A stretch of DNA of 6,574 bases from JBDLSO01 sp039799445 (GTDB taxonomy: Bacteria > Patescibacteriota > Minisyncoccia > Phycocordibacterales > UBA5272), in contig JBDLSO010000043.1 in the NCBI GenBank assembly GCA_039799445.1, positions 1 through 6,574 of the forward strand, read 5' to 3'. The notes beneath the pieces were generated by a model, which worked only from the letters and a program-made list of their open reading frames with translations, did not search any database and was not told the DNA's origin. The translations under genes were made by a program, and so were the position numbers. Of the stretch, positions 6,036 through 6,574 are shown piece after piece. The stretch's first letter is position 1, and each line of letters begins with the position of its first letter.

Positions 6036-6341
6036 CTATTTGGACTTTTTCTTTTTTGTACTGCGAGTCGCAGTAGTAAATTGACTTGTTATTTGCGACA
6101 GTATTGCAAGACCTATATTGATTGCTCCCTTACTTTTTTCTTTGATACCACTGCGAAGTGCTGAGACATCGGCTACTATATTTTTACCTTCTTCATTTAT
6201 TTTCTTACTCACTTCATCTAGATTTTTAAGTATACGTATAACTTGAATCAATACAATAGCAAGTAGTGTAGAGAGTACTATCACAGCGATAGTGGTTACA
6301 AAAAAGAAAATATTTGATTGTGCTATTTGTTCTATACTCAT
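6036..6341 (-). CDS. Small single-helix membrane protein, unknown function (101 aa)
   Basis: I do not recognise this protein. Residues 11-35 form one strong membrane helix (IFFFVTTIAVIVLSTLLAIVL and on), followed by a charged, probably coiled-coil region (36-70: LKNLDEVSKKINEEGKNI...), a mildly hydrophobic stretch (73-84) and a basic end KKKKSK. The basic flank RILKN after the helix suggests that the C-terminal part lies in the cytoplasm. The layout recalls DUF948-like and other small envelope proteins, but this is resemblance of shape only. The ATG lies 4 bases after the cupin stop codon and 6 bases after an extended -10 motif inside the cupin gene's last codons. It may therefore be transcribed both with the cupin gene and alone. 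The YtxH-like gene follows 52 bases later. Confidence 0.75.
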   Translation of the reverse strand: MSIEQIAQSNIFFFVTTIAVIVLSTLLAIVLIQVIRILKNLDEVSKKINEEGKNIVADVSALRSGIKEKSKGAINIGLAILSQITSQFTTATRSTKKKKSK

Positions 6342-6345
6342 ATAG

Positions 6346-6574
6346 CTATTGTATCACATGGCTACCAAATTCTTCGTCTTCTATATCTGTATCTGCATCA
6401 GTTTTAGTTGCATGTACCCTACCGTCGATATGATTTGCAGGAGCATACACAGTATAGAGTTTTACTACTTCCTCGCCTTTATTGATAAAATTATGTTTTA
6501 CCCCAGGTGAGACTATGACAACATCACCTGCGCTGCAGATATGTTCTACACCAGCAAGCACGCTGGTGCATATA
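6346..6574 (-). CDS. Cupin-domain protein, C-terminal part, cut by the right edge
   Basis: The visible 75 residues carry the second cupin motif: GDVVIVSPGVKHNFIN, which fits G-x5-P-x-G-x2-H-x3-N except for Ser at the Pro position. Its His is a likely metal ligand. After it comes KLYTVYAPANHIDGRVHATKTDAD, an ending I recall from small stand-alone cupin proteins (LYTIYxPxxHxxGTVHxTKxxA). The first cupin motif, with the other expected metal ligands, lies beyond the window. Cupins of this kind can be sugar isomerases, dioxygenases or binding proteins, and nothing here tells which. The frame is open to the edge; a GTG at 6561 is not the true start because the fold begins before it. It is the first visible gene of the right-hand cluster, 4 bases before the small membrane protein. 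Confidence 0.85.
   Translation of the reverse strand, partial: ICTSVLAGVEHICSAGDVVIVSPGVKHNFINKGEEVVKLYTVYAPANHIDGRVHATKTDADTDIEDEEFGSHVIQ
6348..6356 (-). promoter_or_regulatory. Extended -10 motif inside the end of the cupin gene
   Basis: The minus strand reads TGATACAAT (TG-N-TACAAT), ending 6 bases before the ATG at 6341 and overlapping the last codons and stop of the cupin gene. Initiation would fall at the ATG, giving a leaderless message for the small membrane protein. No -35 consensus is seen. The motif is constrained by coding sequence, so chance is a real alternative. Confidence 0.4.

Noticed and set aside
1..6574. CRISPR array, tRNA or rRNA gene, insertion sequence, phage or toxin-antitoxin genes
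   Set aside because: No spaced repeats, cloverleaf, transposase, terminal inverted repeats or recognisable toxin pair were seen on either strand; nearly all bases are used by the nine genes.

Overview
This is an AT-rich, tightly packed bacterial window with nine protein genes (seven complete, two cut by the edges), no RNA gene, no mobile element and no CRISPR array. Small genes, gaps of 4 to 13 bases, one gene overlap and protein variants that resemble those I recall from Patescibacteria (Candidate Phyla Radiation) suggest a small-genome patescibacterium, possibly Parcubacteria-like. The lineage is inferred from style and remembered sequence resemblance, not from a search. The ordinary genetic code fits: every frame stays open when TGA is read as stop.

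Layout. Positions 1-2669, minus strand: a cysteine desulfurase (NifS/IscS family), an Fe/Mn superoxide dismutase overlapping it by 13 bases, and after 12 bases an Hsp100/Clp AAA+ ATPase that runs off the left edge; they look like one operon. Positions 2670-2782 are a divergent promoter region. Positions 2783-4692, plus strand: a 12-helix MFS-type permease and an RluF-like rRNA pseudouridine synthase, 5 bases apart. Positions 4706-5515, minus strand and convergent: a MutY-like DNA glycosylase. Positions 5564-6574, minus strand: a cupin protein cut by the right edge, a small one-helix membrane protein, and a YtxH-like membrane protein with a lysine-rich tail, ending at a clear intrinsic terminator.

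How the genes work together. Superoxide dismutase, the MutY-like glycosylase (8-oxoguanine mispairs), the desulfurase (sulfur for tRNA thiolation or Fe-S clusters) and the Clp ATPase (protein rescue or degradation) give the left and middle parts an oxidative-damage and proteostasis flavour, although only desulfurase, dismutase and Clp look co-transcribed. The right-hand cluster looks like small envelope proteins of unknown job.

The points most worth a second look are: (1) extended -10 promoter motifs placed 6 to 12 bases before four start codons, with no Shine-Dalgarno sequence at any of the eight visible starts, which suggests leaderless transcripts; (2) a MutY-like glycosylase without Fe-S cysteines, with Glu at the catalytic Asp position and a winged-helix-like tail instead of the 8-oxoG-reading domain; (3) a membrane-anchored protein with a histone-H1-like tail. 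I did not find a clearly new multi-gene system.
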